From the NCBI GenBank assembly GCA_902826795.1, contig CADEGD010000017.1:32902-76461 (forward strand): a stretch of 43,560 nucleotides of DNA, given 5' to 3'. A program made the position numbers and the translations under genes. Each line of letters starts with the position of its first letter. The stretch's first letter is position 1. This DNA is from an uncultured Acidobacteriota bacterium. GTDB lineage: Bacteria > Acidobacteriota > Blastocatellia > Pyrinomonadales > Pyrinomonadaceae. Of the stretch, positions 16,293-24,469 are shown in pieces. The notes beneath the pieces are model-generated. The model was not told the origin of the DNA. It made no database searches and was given only the letters and a program-made list of their open reading frames with translations.

Positions 16293-18758
16293 ATGGCAAA
16301 TATGGCTAAACCGGCGTTGGACAGTGAGCGAGCTACGCCGCCGCCCGCGACGATGACAGTTTCGAAAGCAGCGGTTTTAGGAGCGGGCACGATGGGAGCG
16401 GGAATAGCAGCCCATCTCGCGAATGCAGGCATTCCGACTCTTCTACTGGATATCGCACCGAGCGAACTTACGCCCGAAGACGTGAAGAAGGGATTGACGC
16501 TCGAATCGCCGCAGGTGCGGAACCGAATCGTAAACTCGCTGTTCGAAGCCGCGAAGAAGCTTAAACCGGCTCCGTTCATGCTTGCTGACAACGCCAAGCT
16601 GATCAAGCTCGGAAACTTTACCGACGATCTTTCGAAGATCAAGGACTGCGATCTCGTGATCGAGGCGGTCGTTGAGAATCTCGACATCAAGCACAAACTC
16701 TTCACCGACGTAGAAAAGTATCGCAAGCCCGGCGGCGTGATTGCGACCAATACGAGCGGCATCCCGATCGACGCGATCGCCGAGCCTTTTTCGGAGGATT
16801 TCAAGCAGCATTTCGTAGGCGTTCACTTCTTCAATCCGCCGCGGTACATGAAGCTGGTCGAGGTCATTCCCGGCAAACACACGAGCGGTGAGATCGCCTG
16901 CAAGATCAGCGGATTTCTCGATCAGCGGCTCGGTAAAGGAGTCGTGCCGGCAAAAGACCGGCCGAACTTCATTGCGAACCGAATCGGCACATTCGGGATG
17001 ATGGCAACGGTTCACGAGATGATCGCGATGGGATTCACGCCGACCGAGGTCGATCAGATGACCGGCAAGGCGATCGGCCATGCGTCGTCGGCGACGTTCA
17101 GAACGTCGGACCTCGTCGGGCTCGATGTGCTTGCTCACGTAAACAAGAACCTTTATCCGGCGGTTCCCGATGACGAAGACCGAGACGTGTTCAAGATGCC
17201 GACGGTGATCGAGACGATGTTGGAAAAGAAGATCCTCGGCGATAAGACCAAAGGCGGATTCTTCAAGAAATCGACGGATGCCGAAGGGAAGCGGCAGATT
17301 CTCGAACTCGACCTGAAAACTTTCGATTACAAGCCGCAGGAGAAATCGAAATTCCCGTCGCTCGATGCGGCGAAGCAGATCGATGCCTTGCCGAAGCGTT
17401 TGAAATCGCTGGTATGGGGCGAGGATCAGGTCGGCGAGTTTTTGTGGAAGACGATGTCGCGGACGTTCCGCTATTCGGCGAATCGGATCCCCGAGATTGC
17501 CGACACGATCGTCGAGGTCGACAACGCGATCAAGTGGGGATTCGGCTGGGAGATCGGCGTTTTCGAGAGTTGGGACGCGGTCGGCGTTGCCGAATCCGTC
17601 GAGCGGATGAGGAAGGAAGGCCAGCCAATACCCGCAAGCGTCGAGAAGATGCTGTCGAGCGGGGCGACGAGCTTTTACAAGAGCGATAACGGCAGCCATT
17701 TCTATTACGATCTTGTCGGCGGTGAATACAAACCTGTTCCGGCTCGCCCGGGTGTGACGGTATTGAAGGACGTTAAGGATCGCACGGGTGTTATCAAAAC
17801 GAATCCCGGAGCGTCGCTGATCGACCTTGGCGACGGTGTCGCGTGTCTTGAGTTTCATTCGAAGATGAACTCGATCGGCGGCGACACGATCCAGATGATG
17901 AACGCGGCGCTCGATGAGGTGGAGAAGAACTTCGTCGGAATGGTCGTGGGAAATCAGGGCGGGAATTTCTCAGCGGGAGCGAACATAATGATGCTCCTGC
18001 TCGCCGCGCAGGAAGAGGAGTGGGACGACATCAATATGATCGTCTCAAGCCTGCAGCGGGCGGTGATGCGGTTGCGATATTCGCCGAAGCCGGTCGTAAC
18101 CGCTCCTTACGGACTCACGCTTGGCGGCGGATGCGAGATCGCGATCCACGGAAATCGGGCACGTGCAGCGGCTGAGACTTACATCGGCTTGGTCGAGGTC
18201 GGTGTTGGCGTGATCCCGGCGGGCGGCGGTACGAAAGAGATGACGATGCGGGCGATGGACGCGGCACAGAAGGCTCCGAACGCGGATCCTCTTGAGTTCC
18301 TGAAGAAGACCTTCGAGATGATCGGTATGGGCAAGGTGGCGACGTCGGCTCAAGAGGCAAAGTCGTGGGGATTCTTCCGCGATGTCGATTCGGTCTCGAT
18401 GAACGGCGATCGTCTGATCGCGGATGCGAAACAAGAAGTGCTGAATCTCGCCGCGAGTGGATTCGTTGCTCCGGTGCCGCGTGAAGACATCTTCGTTATG
18501 GGTGAAGCTGGCTCCGCGGCGATGAAGCTCGCTCTCCATATGATGAAGCAGGGCGGATTCATCTCGGATCACGACCAACTCATCAGCAACAAGCTGGCAC
18601 ACATCATGAGCGGAGGTGCGATCAATCATTCGGCACTTGTCAGCGAACAGTATCTCCTTGATCTTGAACGCGAGGCGTTCGTCTCGCTCTGCGGCGAGCG
18701 TAAGACGCAGGATCGGATTGCAGCGATGTTAAAGACAGGCAAGCCACTAAGAAATTAG
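16293..18758 (+). CDS. fadN: 3-hydroxyacyl-CoA dehydrogenase / enoyl-CoA hydratase, FadN type
   Basis: 821 residues. Catalyses hydration of trans-2-enoyl-CoA and NAD-dependent oxidation of 3-hydroxyacyl-CoA in beta-oxidation. The dehydrogenase half comes first: VLGAGTMGAGIAAHLANAG (28-46) binds NAD, DLVIEAVVEN and ATNTSGIPI follow, and HFFNPPRYMKLVEV carries the catalytic His. The hydratase half is C-terminal (about 555-780): GNFSAGANIMMLL (oxyanion hole), GGGCEIAIHG and VEVGVGVIPAGGGTKE. This order, dehydrogenase before hydratase, is that of FadN of Bacillus, opposite to Escherichia coli FadB. Controlled by the FadR-like promoter 36 bp upstream. Partners are fadA (24470) and the acyl-CoA dehydrogenase (28016). 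Confidence 0.95.
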   Translation: MANMAKPALDSERATPPPATMTVSKAAVLGAGTMGAGIAAHLANAGIPTLLLDIAPSELTPEDVKKGLTLESPQVRNRIVNSLFEAAKKLKPAPFMLADNAKLIKLGNFTDDLSKIKDCDLVIEAVVENLDIKHKLFTDVEKYRKPGGVIATNTSGIPIDAIAEPFSEDFKQHFVGVHFFNPPRYMKLVEVIPGKHTSGEIACKISGFLDQRLGKGVVPAKDRPNFIANRIGTFGMMATVHEMIAMGFTPTEVDQMTGKAIGHASSATFRTSDLVGLDVLAHVNKNLYPAVPDDEDRDVFKMPTVIETMLEKKILGDKTKGGFFKKSTDAEGKRQILELDLKTFDYKPQEKSKFPSLDAAKQIDALPKRLKSLVWGEDQVGEFLWKTMSRTFRYSANRIPEIADTIVEVDNAIKWGFGWEIGVFESWDAVGVAESVERMRKEGQPIPASVEKMLSSGATSFYKSDNGSHFYYDLVGGEYKPVPARPGVTVLKDVKDRTGVIKTNPGASLIDLGDGVACLEFHSKMNSIGGDTIQMMNAALDEVEKNFVGMVVGNQGGNFSAGANIMMLLLAAQEEEWDDINMIVSSLQRAVMRLRYSPKPVVTAPYGLTLGGGCEIAIHGNRARAAAETYIGLVEVGVGVIPAGGGTKEMTMRAMDAAQKAPNADPLEFLKKTFEMIGMGKVATSAQEAKSWGFFRDVDSVSMNGDRLIADAKQEVLNLAASGFVAPVPREDIFVMGEAGSAAMKLALHMMKQGGFISDHDQLISNKLAHIMSGGAINHSALVSEQYLLDLEREAFVSLCGERKTQDRIAAMLKTGKPLRN

Positions 18759-18807
18759 TGTTCAGAGTGCGCGATTCATCGCGTACTTCGGAACTCGGAC
18801 AAACAAT

Positions 18808-19362
18808 ATGGACGAACGGATCTCATCGGTAATTTCGGATATGAACGCGGTGGCCGAGGAGGCGAAAGTAACTTTCGGATCGCTCAGCGACGAGCAGCTC
18901 AATTGGAAGCCGGGCGAGAAAAGTTGGAGCGTGGCTCAGTGTCTGGATCACATCATCAGGTCGAACACCGAGTTTTATCCGGAGTTCGAAAAGCTGGCTT
19001 CCGGAACGCGGAAAAACTCCTTCTGGGAAAACTATTCGCCGTTCTCTGGCTGGGGCGGAAGATTCCTGATCAACGCGGTCCGCGAGGATTCGAAAAAGGT
19101 TAAGGCTCCGTCAAAATCGATCGTTCCGCCGAGCGATATCGACGAAGGAATAGTTCAGAAGTTTTGCGATCACTTGGCTGAGGTGAATACGAAGATCGAA
19201 TCCGTCGCGGGTGCCGACCGAAAGAAGACCGTTGTGACCTCGCCTTTCCTTGCGGTGTTTACATATTCGCTTGACGATGCATACACGGTGCTTGTCGAGC
19301 ATTCGAGGCGTCACATTCGCCAGGCGAAACGAGTGATGGCAGCCGAAGGATTTCCAGTTTAG
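18808..19362 (+). CDS. DinB-family protein
   Basis: 184 residues of the DinB four-helix bundle, a putative metal-dependent fold related to thiol-dependent S-transferases (bacillithiol/mycothiol type). The pattern LNWKPGEKSWSVAQCLDHIIRSN (31-53) holds the first His of the metal site. The last two lie in LVEHSRRHIRQAKRV near the C-terminus. All three expected His are present. Substrate unknown. It follows fadN by 49 bp and may read through from it. A second DinB protein is at 41221-41742. Confidence 0.88.
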   Translation: MDERISSVISDMNAVAEEAKVTFGSLSDEQLNWKPGEKSWSVAQCLDHIIRSNTEFYPEFEKLASGTRKNSFWENYSPFSGWGGRFLINAVREDSKKVKAPSKSIVPPSDIDEGIVQKFCDHLAEVNTKIESVAGADRKKTVVTSPFLAVFTYSLDDAYTVLVEHSRRHIRQAKRVMAAEGFPV

Positions 19363-19438
19363 AGTGCAAGCTTTAGCTTGTGCTGCCGCCACGCAGGGAC
19401 CTGTTCCAGTGAACATTACAAGCTAAAGCTTGCACTCT
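19361..19438. repeat. Inverted repeat, 21-bp perfect arms (REP-like)
   Basis: Left arm 19361-19381 starts AGAGTGCAAGCTTTAGCTTG; the right arm 19418-19438 is its exact reverse complement; the loop is 36 bp. The arms contain nested AAGCTTTAGCTT symmetry. No T-run follows, so it is more like a REP-type element than a terminator. It starts at the last base of the DinB gene's stop codon and ends just before the hotdog gene. Confidence 0.75.
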
Positions 19439-19445
19439 GAACGTG

Positions 19446-19907
19446 ATGCCTGAAAGTTTTCGAAGCAGGACGTTTCGCTGGGGATTCAACTTCTTCCCGG
19501 CGTATCGCGGAACCGGCGGCCGCGTCGTTTATATCGCTGACGATTGGCGCGAGATAAGGATAAAACTGCCGCTCAGTTGGCGAACGCGTAACTACGTCGG
19601 GACGATCTACGGCGGCAGCATCTACGGTGCCATCGACCCGATCTACATGCTGATGTTGATGCGGATACTCGGCGACGGATACATAGTGTGGGACAAGGCG
19701 GCGAAGATCAGATTTCGAAAGCCTGGAAAGACGACGTTGTTTGCGAATTTCGAACTGACGGCGGACGAGATCGGCCAGATCGTAGAGCTGGCTGAGAACG
19801 CAAAGTCGATCGATCGCGTTTACAACGTCGACTTGAAGGATCGATCCGGACTGGTTCACGCACAGATCGAGAAGACGCTGTACATTTCGAAAAAGGGAAG
19901 TAAATGA
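19446..19907 (+). CDS. DUF4442 hotdog-fold protein (putative thioesterase)
   Basis: About 153 residues. The middle reads IKLPLSWRTRNYVGTIYGGSIYGAIDPIYMLML, the hotdog helix region of DUF4442/YiiD-C proteins, followed by strands KAAKIRFRKPGKTTLFANFEL. These proteins resemble acyl-CoA thioesterases; the place beside fadN fits a role in acyl-CoA turnover, but this is inference. A GTG at 19443 is directly before the chosen ATG at 19446. Its last 4 bp overlap the HAD gene (ATGA), so the two are translationally coupled. Confidence 0.82.
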   Translation: MPESFRSRTFRWGFNFFPAYRGTGGRVVYIADDWREIRIKLPLSWRTRNYVGTIYGGSIYGAIDPIYMLMLMRILGDGYIVWDKAAKIRFRKPGKTTLFANFELTADEIGQIVELAENAKSIDRVYNVDLKDRSGLVHAQIEKTLYISKKGSK

Positions 19908-20575
19908 ACTATTTGGATCGGGCGTTCATATTCGACATGGACGGAACGCTTGTTGACAACATGCGGTTCCATACCGAAGCGTGGCGGATCTTGATCGAGG
20001 AAAACGGATTCGAGTTCAGCGAGCGAAAGTTTTTGGTCGAGACCGCAGGCCAGACGAATCGCGAGATCATTCCAAGCGTGTTCGGTGCGATGTCGAACGA
20101 GCGGCTTTCAGAACTCGCCTTGCGAAAAGAGGAACTTTATCGCGAGGCGTACTTGCCGCACCGGAAACCGGTCGATGGCTTGGTCGAATTTCTTGAAGCC
20201 TCCACGAAGGTTGGGATCAAGATGGCGGTTTCTACGGCGGCGTCACCTGCGAACATGGCTTTTATTTTGGACGGGCTCGATCTTCGGAAATATTTTGGTG
20301 CGATCACGACCGCAGCGGATGTAAAACGCGGAAAGCCCGATCCCGAAATATTTTTGATCTCGGCGGCGAACGTCGGCGTCGAGCCGACCAATTCAATAGT
20401 ATTCGAAGACGCCTTCTTCGGATTCGAAGCGGCAAAGCGGGCCGGGATGAAGGCGATTGGGATCACTACTGTTAACTCGTATGAAGAAATAATGCAGGCG
20501 GACGGCGTCGTCGAAGCCTACGCAGATTTCCGCGGCATTGACCCGACCGAGATCGTTCGTGATTACACAACGTAG
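19904..20575 (+). CDS. HAD-family hydrolase, beta-phosphoglucomutase-like
   Basis: 223 residues. Motif I FDMDGTLVDN (Asp11 nucleophile, Asp13), a helical cap (about 20-90), motif II STAASP (about 110), motif III Lys in KRGKPDPEIF (about 145) and motif IV VFEDAFFGFEAAKRAGM. The Asp-x-Asp-Gly-Thr and cap type match sugar-phosphate phosphatases and beta-phosphoglucomutases; the exact substrate is unknown. Overlaps the hotdog gene by 4 bp. Confidence 0.9.
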   Translation: MNYLDRAFIFDMDGTLVDNMRFHTEAWRILIEENGFEFSERKFLVETAGQTNREIIPSVFGAMSNERLSELALRKEELYREAYLPHRKPVDGLVEFLEASTKVGIKMAVSTAASPANMAFILDGLDLRKYFGAITTAADVKRGKPDPEIFLISAANVGVEPTNSIVFEDAFFGFEAAKRAGMKAIGITTVNSYEEIMQADGVVEAYADFRGIDPTEIVRDYTT

Positions 20576-20583
20576 CTTAACTT

Positions 20584-20599
20584 GCGAACTGAAGTTCGC
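20584..20599. repeat. Short palindrome between HAD and tag
   Basis: GCGAACT-GA-AGTTCGC, a perfect 7-bp inverted repeat with a two-base centre, 9 bp before the tag start. Similar in style to the element at 19361-19438; could also be a small operator for tag. Confidence 0.4.
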
Positions 20600-20607
20600 G
20601 TTCCATT

Positions 20608-21171
20608 ATGAAGCGTTGCGGCTGGGCGAGGAATGAGCTCGCGATACATTATCACGATACCGAATGGGGTCTACCGCTGCACGATGATCGTGCGCTGTTC
20701 GAGTTCCTGATACTCGAAGGAGCGCAAGCCGGACTAAGTTGGGATACGATCCTTGCGAAGCGGGACAGCTATCGAAAAGCATTCGATAATTTCGACGCCG
20801 TAAAGGTCGCGAAATATTCAGAAGCGAGGCAGGCGAAGCTGCTTGAGAATCCCGGCATCATTCGAAATCGATTAAAGATCGCGTCAGCGGTTGGCAATGC
20901 TAAGGCGTTCTTAAAGGTGCAGGAAGAATTCGGTTCGTTCGACGCATACATTTGGTCGTTTGTCGGCGGCAAACCGATCGATGGGAAGCGAAAAGAGATG
21001 GGCGACGTGCCAGCGAAAACCGAGATCTCGGACGCGGTCTCGAAAGATTTAAAAAAACGAGGGTTCAACTTCGTCGGCTCAACGATAATGTATGCCTTTA
21101 TGCAGGCGACCGGAATGGTTAACGATCACGTGAAGTCGTGTTTTAGGCACAAAGAGGTTACCCGCGAATAA
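20608..21171 (+). CDS. tag: DNA-3-methyladenine glycosylase I
   Basis: 187 residues. Removes 3-methyladenine from alkylated DNA (base excision repair). The start MKRCGW with YHDTEWG (zinc ligands Cys4 and His16 by comparison with E. coli Tag), EGAQAGLSWDTILAKR (about 37-52), FVGSTIMYAFMQATGMVNDH and a final CFRH holding the remaining zinc ligands are all present. Full length. The last codons (Thr-Arg-Glu-stop) are encoded by the left end of the repeat at 21161-21229, so the natural C-terminus may have been slightly changed. Confidence 0.95.
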   Translation: MKRCGWARNELAIHYHDTEWGLPLHDDRALFEFLILEGAQAGLSWDTILAKRDSYRKAFDNFDAVKVAKYSEARQAKLLENPGIIRNRLKIASAVGNAKAFLKVQEEFGSFDAYIWSFVGGKPIDGKRKEMGDVPAKTEISDAVSKDLKKRGFNFVGSTIMYAFMQATGMVNDHVKSCFRHKEVTRE

Positions 21172-21229
21172 CTCGAATGGACGCGAATAGGAATTTTTCT
21201 TATTCGTGATAATTCGCGTTATTCGCGGG
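21161..21229. repeat. Hairpin repeat of the CCCGCGAA family
   Basis: CCCGCGAATAAC at 21161-21172 pairs with GTTATTCGCGGG at the right end, and inner CGAATA / TATTCG motifs pair as well, giving a ~70-bp imperfect hairpin. It overlaps the last 11 bases of tag including the stop codon and ends 10 bp before ybaK. Same terminus as the elements at 5549-5710 and 30795-30906. Confidence 0.65.
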
Positions 21230-21239
21230 CTAGATCTTA

Positions 21240-21716
21240 ATGGATTATCCGATAACTCAGGCCGTTCGATTTCTTCGCGAAAAGAAGGTCGACTTCGTTC
21301 CGCACCTCTACGATTACGTCGAGAAGGGCGGCACGCGGGAATCGGCGAAACAATTGGGCGTGGACGAGCACGCCGTGGTTAAGACGCTGGTGTTTGAAAC
21401 AAACGAGAAGAAGCCGCTGATCGTTCTGATGCACGGCGACCGCGAGGTTTCGACGAAGAACCTGGCTCGGGTTCTAAACGTAAAATCGATCGAGCCGGCT
21501 TCGGCGGATAAGGCCTCGAAATGGACAGGCTATATGTTCGGCGGGACCTCGCCGTTTGGAACGAAAACCGAGATACCGGTTTATGTTGAAAAGACGATCT
21601 TCGATCTCGAACGCGTCTACATCAACGGCGGTAAGCGCGGATTTCTGGTAGAGATCGAGTCGAGGGTCTTGCGGGAAGTGCTATCGGCAGTCGCAGTCGA
21701 GGTTGGCACCGGCTGA
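21240..21716 (+). CDS. ybaK: Cys-tRNA(Pro)/Cys-tRNA(Cys) deacylase, YbaK/EbsC family
   Basis: 158 residues, normal for the family. Hydrolyses mischarged aminoacyl-tRNA in trans as proofreading. Recognised by ESAKQLGVDEHAVVKTLVFE (conserved Lys after HAVV), VLMHGDREVSTKNLARVL, GYMFGGTSPFGTK and the C-terminal FLVEIESRVL. Soluble and cytoplasmic. Standing alone after tag, with no operon evidence beyond close spacing. Confidence 0.92.
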   Translation: MDYPITQAVRFLREKKVDFVPHLYDYVEKGGTRESAKQLGVDEHAVVKTLVFETNEKKPLIVLMHGDREVSTKNLARVLNVKSIEPASADKASKWTGYMFGGTSPFGTKTEIPVYVEKTIFDLERVYINGGKRGFLVEIESRVLREVLSAVAVEVGTG

Positions 21717-21739
21717 ACGGTTATCGAGTTCGTATCGAC

Positions 21740-22165
21740 ATGGATAAAATACAGAATCCACAAGTCGCGGAAATATTCGAAAACTATCCGGCAACGGTAA
21801 GAAGCAAGATGCTCGAGCTTCGCCAATTAGTTTTTGAGGCCGCTGAAGGAGTTGGTGCGGTGGAAGAAACGCTTAAATGGAGGGAGCCGAGCTACTTAAC
21901 TAAAAACGGCAGCACGGTTAGGATGGATTGGAAGCCGTCCCCAGATCAGTACGCCTTGTATTTTCACTGCCAAACAAAGCTAGTGGAAACTTTCAAAAGG
22001 CTTTATGGCGATCTGTTAAAATTCGACGGCAGCCGGGCTATCGTCTTTCACAAAGATGAAAAGATACCGGTCAGCGAGGTAAAAATGTGTGTTTTTCTTG
22101 CGCTGACATATCACGACAGGAAGCACCTTCCAATGCTCGGAGCGGTGTCGATATTAGGAAAGTAA
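21740..22165 (+). CDS. DUF1801 domain protein
   Basis: 141 residues. The pattern IFENYPATVRSKMLELRQLVFEAA (13-36), ETLKWREPSYLTKNGSTVRM (44-63) and LYFHCQTKLVETFKRLY is that of DUF1801 (YdhG-like) proteins, a small alpha/beta fold of unknown role related in shape to frataxin-like domains. Cytoplasmic. The next gene starts 3 bp after its stop, so the two are coupled. Confidence 0.85.
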   Translation: MDKIQNPQVAEIFENYPATVRSKMLELRQLVFEAAEGVGAVEETLKWREPSYLTKNGSTVRMDWKPSPDQYALYFHCQTKLVETFKRLYGDLLKFDGSRAIVFHKDEKIPVSEVKMCVFLALTYHDRKHLPMLGAVSILGK

Positions 22166-22168
22166 ACA

Positions 22169-22699
22169 ATGCTGATCGACGAATTCTTACCGGAATACGA
22201 TTTTGAGGAGCGGCATTCTATAAAGATAAGTGCCGAAGCCGCCGCGATCTATGAAGCGGCCCAGGATGTTGATTTTAGCGAGTCGCTCATCCTCAGAGTG
22301 CTGCTCACGCTTCGGGGAATGTCGAGCGACGCATTGTCGATTCGAAACCTGAGATATTCCAAGTTTCGGATACTAGGCGAGCGACCCGCGAAGGAAATTC
22401 TGATCGGCCTTGCCGGAAAATTCTGGACGCCGTGGGGCGATCTGCAAGATGTCGATTCGGAAAACTTTCGCGAGTTTCAGAAGGAAGGTTACGCAAAGGC
22501 CGCATGGAATTTTTCTATCGATGACATGGGTAGGGGATTGCGGTTGACGACGGAGACTCGGATCAAGTGTATCGGCGATTCCAGCCGCAGATATTTCGGG
22601 TTGTACTGGACAGTTGTTCAGCCGTTCAGCGGATGGATAAGAATCGAAATGCTAAAGGCGATTAAGCAACGCGCCGAACTAGGAGGCGTGGCCGCATGA
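22169..22699 (+). CDS. SRPBCC-like hypothetical protein
   Basis: 176 residues. The opening FEERHSIKISAEAAAIYEAAQDVDF, the LTLRGM stretch, EILIGLAGKFWTPWGDL, GYAKAAWNFSIDDMGRGLRLTTETRIKC and the long final helix (FSGWIRIEMLKAIKQRAE) look like a START/SRPBCC ligand-binding cone. Such proteins are common in Actinobacteria and Acidobacteria and have no assigned function. Ends by 4-bp overlap with the amidohydrolase start (ATGA). Confidence 0.7.
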   Translation: MLIDEFLPEYDFEERHSIKISAEAAAIYEAAQDVDFSESLILRVLLTLRGMSSDALSIRNLRYSKFRILGERPAKEILIGLAGKFWTPWGDLQDVDSENFREFQKEGYAKAAWNFSIDDMGRGLRLTTETRIKCIGDSSRRYFGLYWTVVQPFSGWIRIEMLKAIKQRAELGGVAA

Positions 22700-23958
22700 A
22701 GAAATTTGTATTCGCTATTTTGACGCTTTTTGTTTTAGTCGGATTAATGAGCGCTCAGATCACGGCGATACGTGCTGGGCGGATCGTCGATCCTGAAACG
22801 GGAACTGTCGTGACGAATCAAGTGATTATCGTCGAAGGGCAGGACATAAAGGCCGTCGGTTCAAATATTACGATACCGGCCGGAGCGACGGTGATCGATC
22901 TTTCTAAGGAAACCGTCATGCCCGGAATGATGGACGCCCATTCGCATCTGTGCATGAACATGCAGCACAAGCGAGATGGCGGGCGATACTATTTCACGAC
23001 GCTGCTTGACTCGAACGCGAAGCGGGCGATCCAGGGTGCGGTGAATGCGAAGTCGATGCTCGAATACGGTTTTACGAGTGTTCGCGATGTCGGTAACGAA
23101 GGGAACTACGCGTGCGTCGAAGTGCGGCGGATGATCCAGAGTGGTGAGATCGACGGGCCGACGTTCATCACGGCCGGACGCATCATTGCTCCATATGGTG
23201 GACAATTCGGACTGCAGCCGGACAAGCAGGACCTTGCCGAGCCCGAATATTTCTTCGCCGATACGCGCGACGAGATCAAGAAAGCGATCAGGCAAAATCT
23301 CCATTACGGTGCGACGGTTATCAAGCTTGTCATCGACGATCAGCGTTACATTTATTCAGTCGACGACATTAAGTTTGCCATCGAAGAGGCTCATGCGGCC
23401 GGAGTAAAACTCGCTGCTCACGCATGGACAGCAGCCGGTGCATTGAATGCCGCCAAGGCGGGAGTTGATTCGATCGAGCACGCGGTCGCGATCACCGACG
23501 AAGCTCTTGCCATCGCCAAGAAGAATAACGTCGCGATCACGCCGATCCCGTTTACCGAACGTGATGCAGTCCTGAGCGGTGAGCCCGGCGGGAATAAGGA
23601 AACCAACGAGCGGATGTTTATTGATCCGGTGCGGAGGGCTCACAAAGCCGGCGTGACGATGGTCTGGGGGCCGGACGTGATCTACAACACTAAGGAATTC
23701 CCACGCGGCAAGGTCTCGATCGACACCGTCGACGAATGGAAAATGACCGGCATCCCGAATCTTGTCATCCTCCAGGCATTGACCACGAACGCCGCGAAGC
23801 TCCTCGGCATCGAACGTAACAGAGGATGGATCAAACCCGGCTTCCGAGCGGACATCATCGCCGTCCGCGACAACCCGCTCGAGAAGATCGAGACTGTGAA
23901 AGACATAGTGTTCGTGATGAGGAACGGGAAGGTTTATAAGAGATCTGCAAACAATTAG
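22696..23958 (+). CDS. Secreted amidohydrolase (imidazolonepropionase-like, M38 type)
   Basis: 420 residues with a signal peptide (MKKFVFAILTLFVLVGLMSAQ). The first metal site is HSHL in MPGMMDAHSHL (about 75-85), a candidate carboxylated-Lys or bridging position is in GATVIKLVIDD, further His lie in LAAHAWTAAGA and IEHAVAI, and the final Asp is in WGPDVIY. A closing strand KPGFRADIIAVRDNPL is typical. Relatives hydrolyse Xaa-Pro or other dipeptides or cyclic amides; substrate unknown. Export fits a peptide-scavenging role with the S9 and M14 peptidases. Coupled to the preceding gene by a 4-bp overlap. Confidence 0.92.
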   Translation: MKKFVFAILTLFVLVGLMSAQITAIRAGRIVDPETGTVVTNQVIIVEGQDIKAVGSNITIPAGATVIDLSKETVMPGMMDAHSHLCMNMQHKRDGGRYYFTTLLDSNAKRAIQGAVNAKSMLEYGFTSVRDVGNEGNYACVEVRRMIQSGEIDGPTFITAGRIIAPYGGQFGLQPDKQDLAEPEYFFADTRDEIKKAIRQNLHYGATVIKLVIDDQRYIYSVDDIKFAIEEAHAAGVKLAAHAWTAAGALNAAKAGVDSIEHAVAITDEALAIAKKNNVAITPIPFTERDAVLSGEPGGNKETNERMFIDPVRRAHKAGVTMVWGPDVIYNTKEFPRGKVSIDTVDEWKMTGIPNLVILQALTTNAAKLLGIERNRGWIKPGFRADIIAVRDNPLEKIETVKDIVFVMRNGKVYKRSANN

Positions 23959-23981
23959 TATAGAAAGTACGGAGTATATTT

Positions 23982-24239
23982 ATGCAGCGGTTTTATAAAT
24001 TGCCGATCGTGCTTGATCCTCAACCGGAAGGTGGATGGACTATAACATGTCCGTTGCTTCCGGAACTGCACACCGAAGCGGATACGTGGGACGAGGTCGA
24101 ACCTCATGTCAGTGATGCTCTTCTGGCGGTTATCGAGATCTATGAACATCTGGAGAAACCTCTTCCGAGTGTGCTGAAGCCGATCAATGGCGAAGCGGTT
24201 CTAATGGACACCATCGTTCATTTGGAGGCTGCGGTTTGA
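23982..24239 (+). CDS. hicB: HicB-type antitoxin
   Basis: 85 residues. The N-terminal RNase H-like HicB fold shows LPIVLDPQPEGGWTITCPLLPELHTEADTWDE, followed by a helix VSDALLAVIEIYEHL. It should bind and neutralise the HicA toxin. The C-terminal DNA-binding domain of longer HicB proteins is absent, as in many short forms. ACGGAGT lies just before the ATG. Antitoxin-first order, with the toxin gene overlapping it by 4 bp. Confidence 0.85.
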   Translation: MQRFYKLPIVLDPQPEGGWTITCPLLPELHTEADTWDEVEPHVSDALLAVIEIYEHLEKPLPSVLKPINGEAVLMDTIVHLEAAV

Positions 24240-24448
24240 GATATCGGGACGTCGAACGCAAGCTGAAGAAGTTAGGTTGTTTCGAGATAAGTAGCAAAAC
24301 AGGTGGATCGCACCGCAAGTGGATCAATCAGGTAAACAACCGCGGGGCGGCTGTGCCGGACTGGGGAAGCAAGGATTTGAAAAATGGAACACTTAGAGGC
24401 GCACTTAAACAACTCGGCTTCTCTTGGGAAGAATTTATGGCCGCATAG
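24236..24448 (+). CDS. hicA: HicA-type mRNA interferase toxin
   Basis: 70 residues of the dsRBD-like HicA fold. GGSHRKWIN carries the catalytic His; VPDWGSKDLKNGTLRGALKQLGFSWEEF is the diagnostic C-terminal half. Cleaves mRNA when unopposed. It begins with TTG overlapping the hicB stop (TTTGA), a translational-coupling design that keeps toxin output below antitoxin. The pair lies between the amidohydrolase and fadA, so it may share their transcript. Confidence 0.85.
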   Translation: MRYRDVERKLKKLGCFEISSKTGGSHRKWINQVNNRGAAVPDWGSKDLKNGTLRGALKQLGFSWEEFMAA

Positions 24449-24469
24449 ACCGCGGACAGGTAAGCAATT

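Noticed and set aside
16443..17858. 471-codon minus-strand open frame
   Set aside because: Exactly opposite fadN; Arg/His-rich shadow composition, no motifs.
19361..19438. Inverted repeat as a rho-independent terminator
   Set aside because: Loop of 36 bp and no U-run after either arm.
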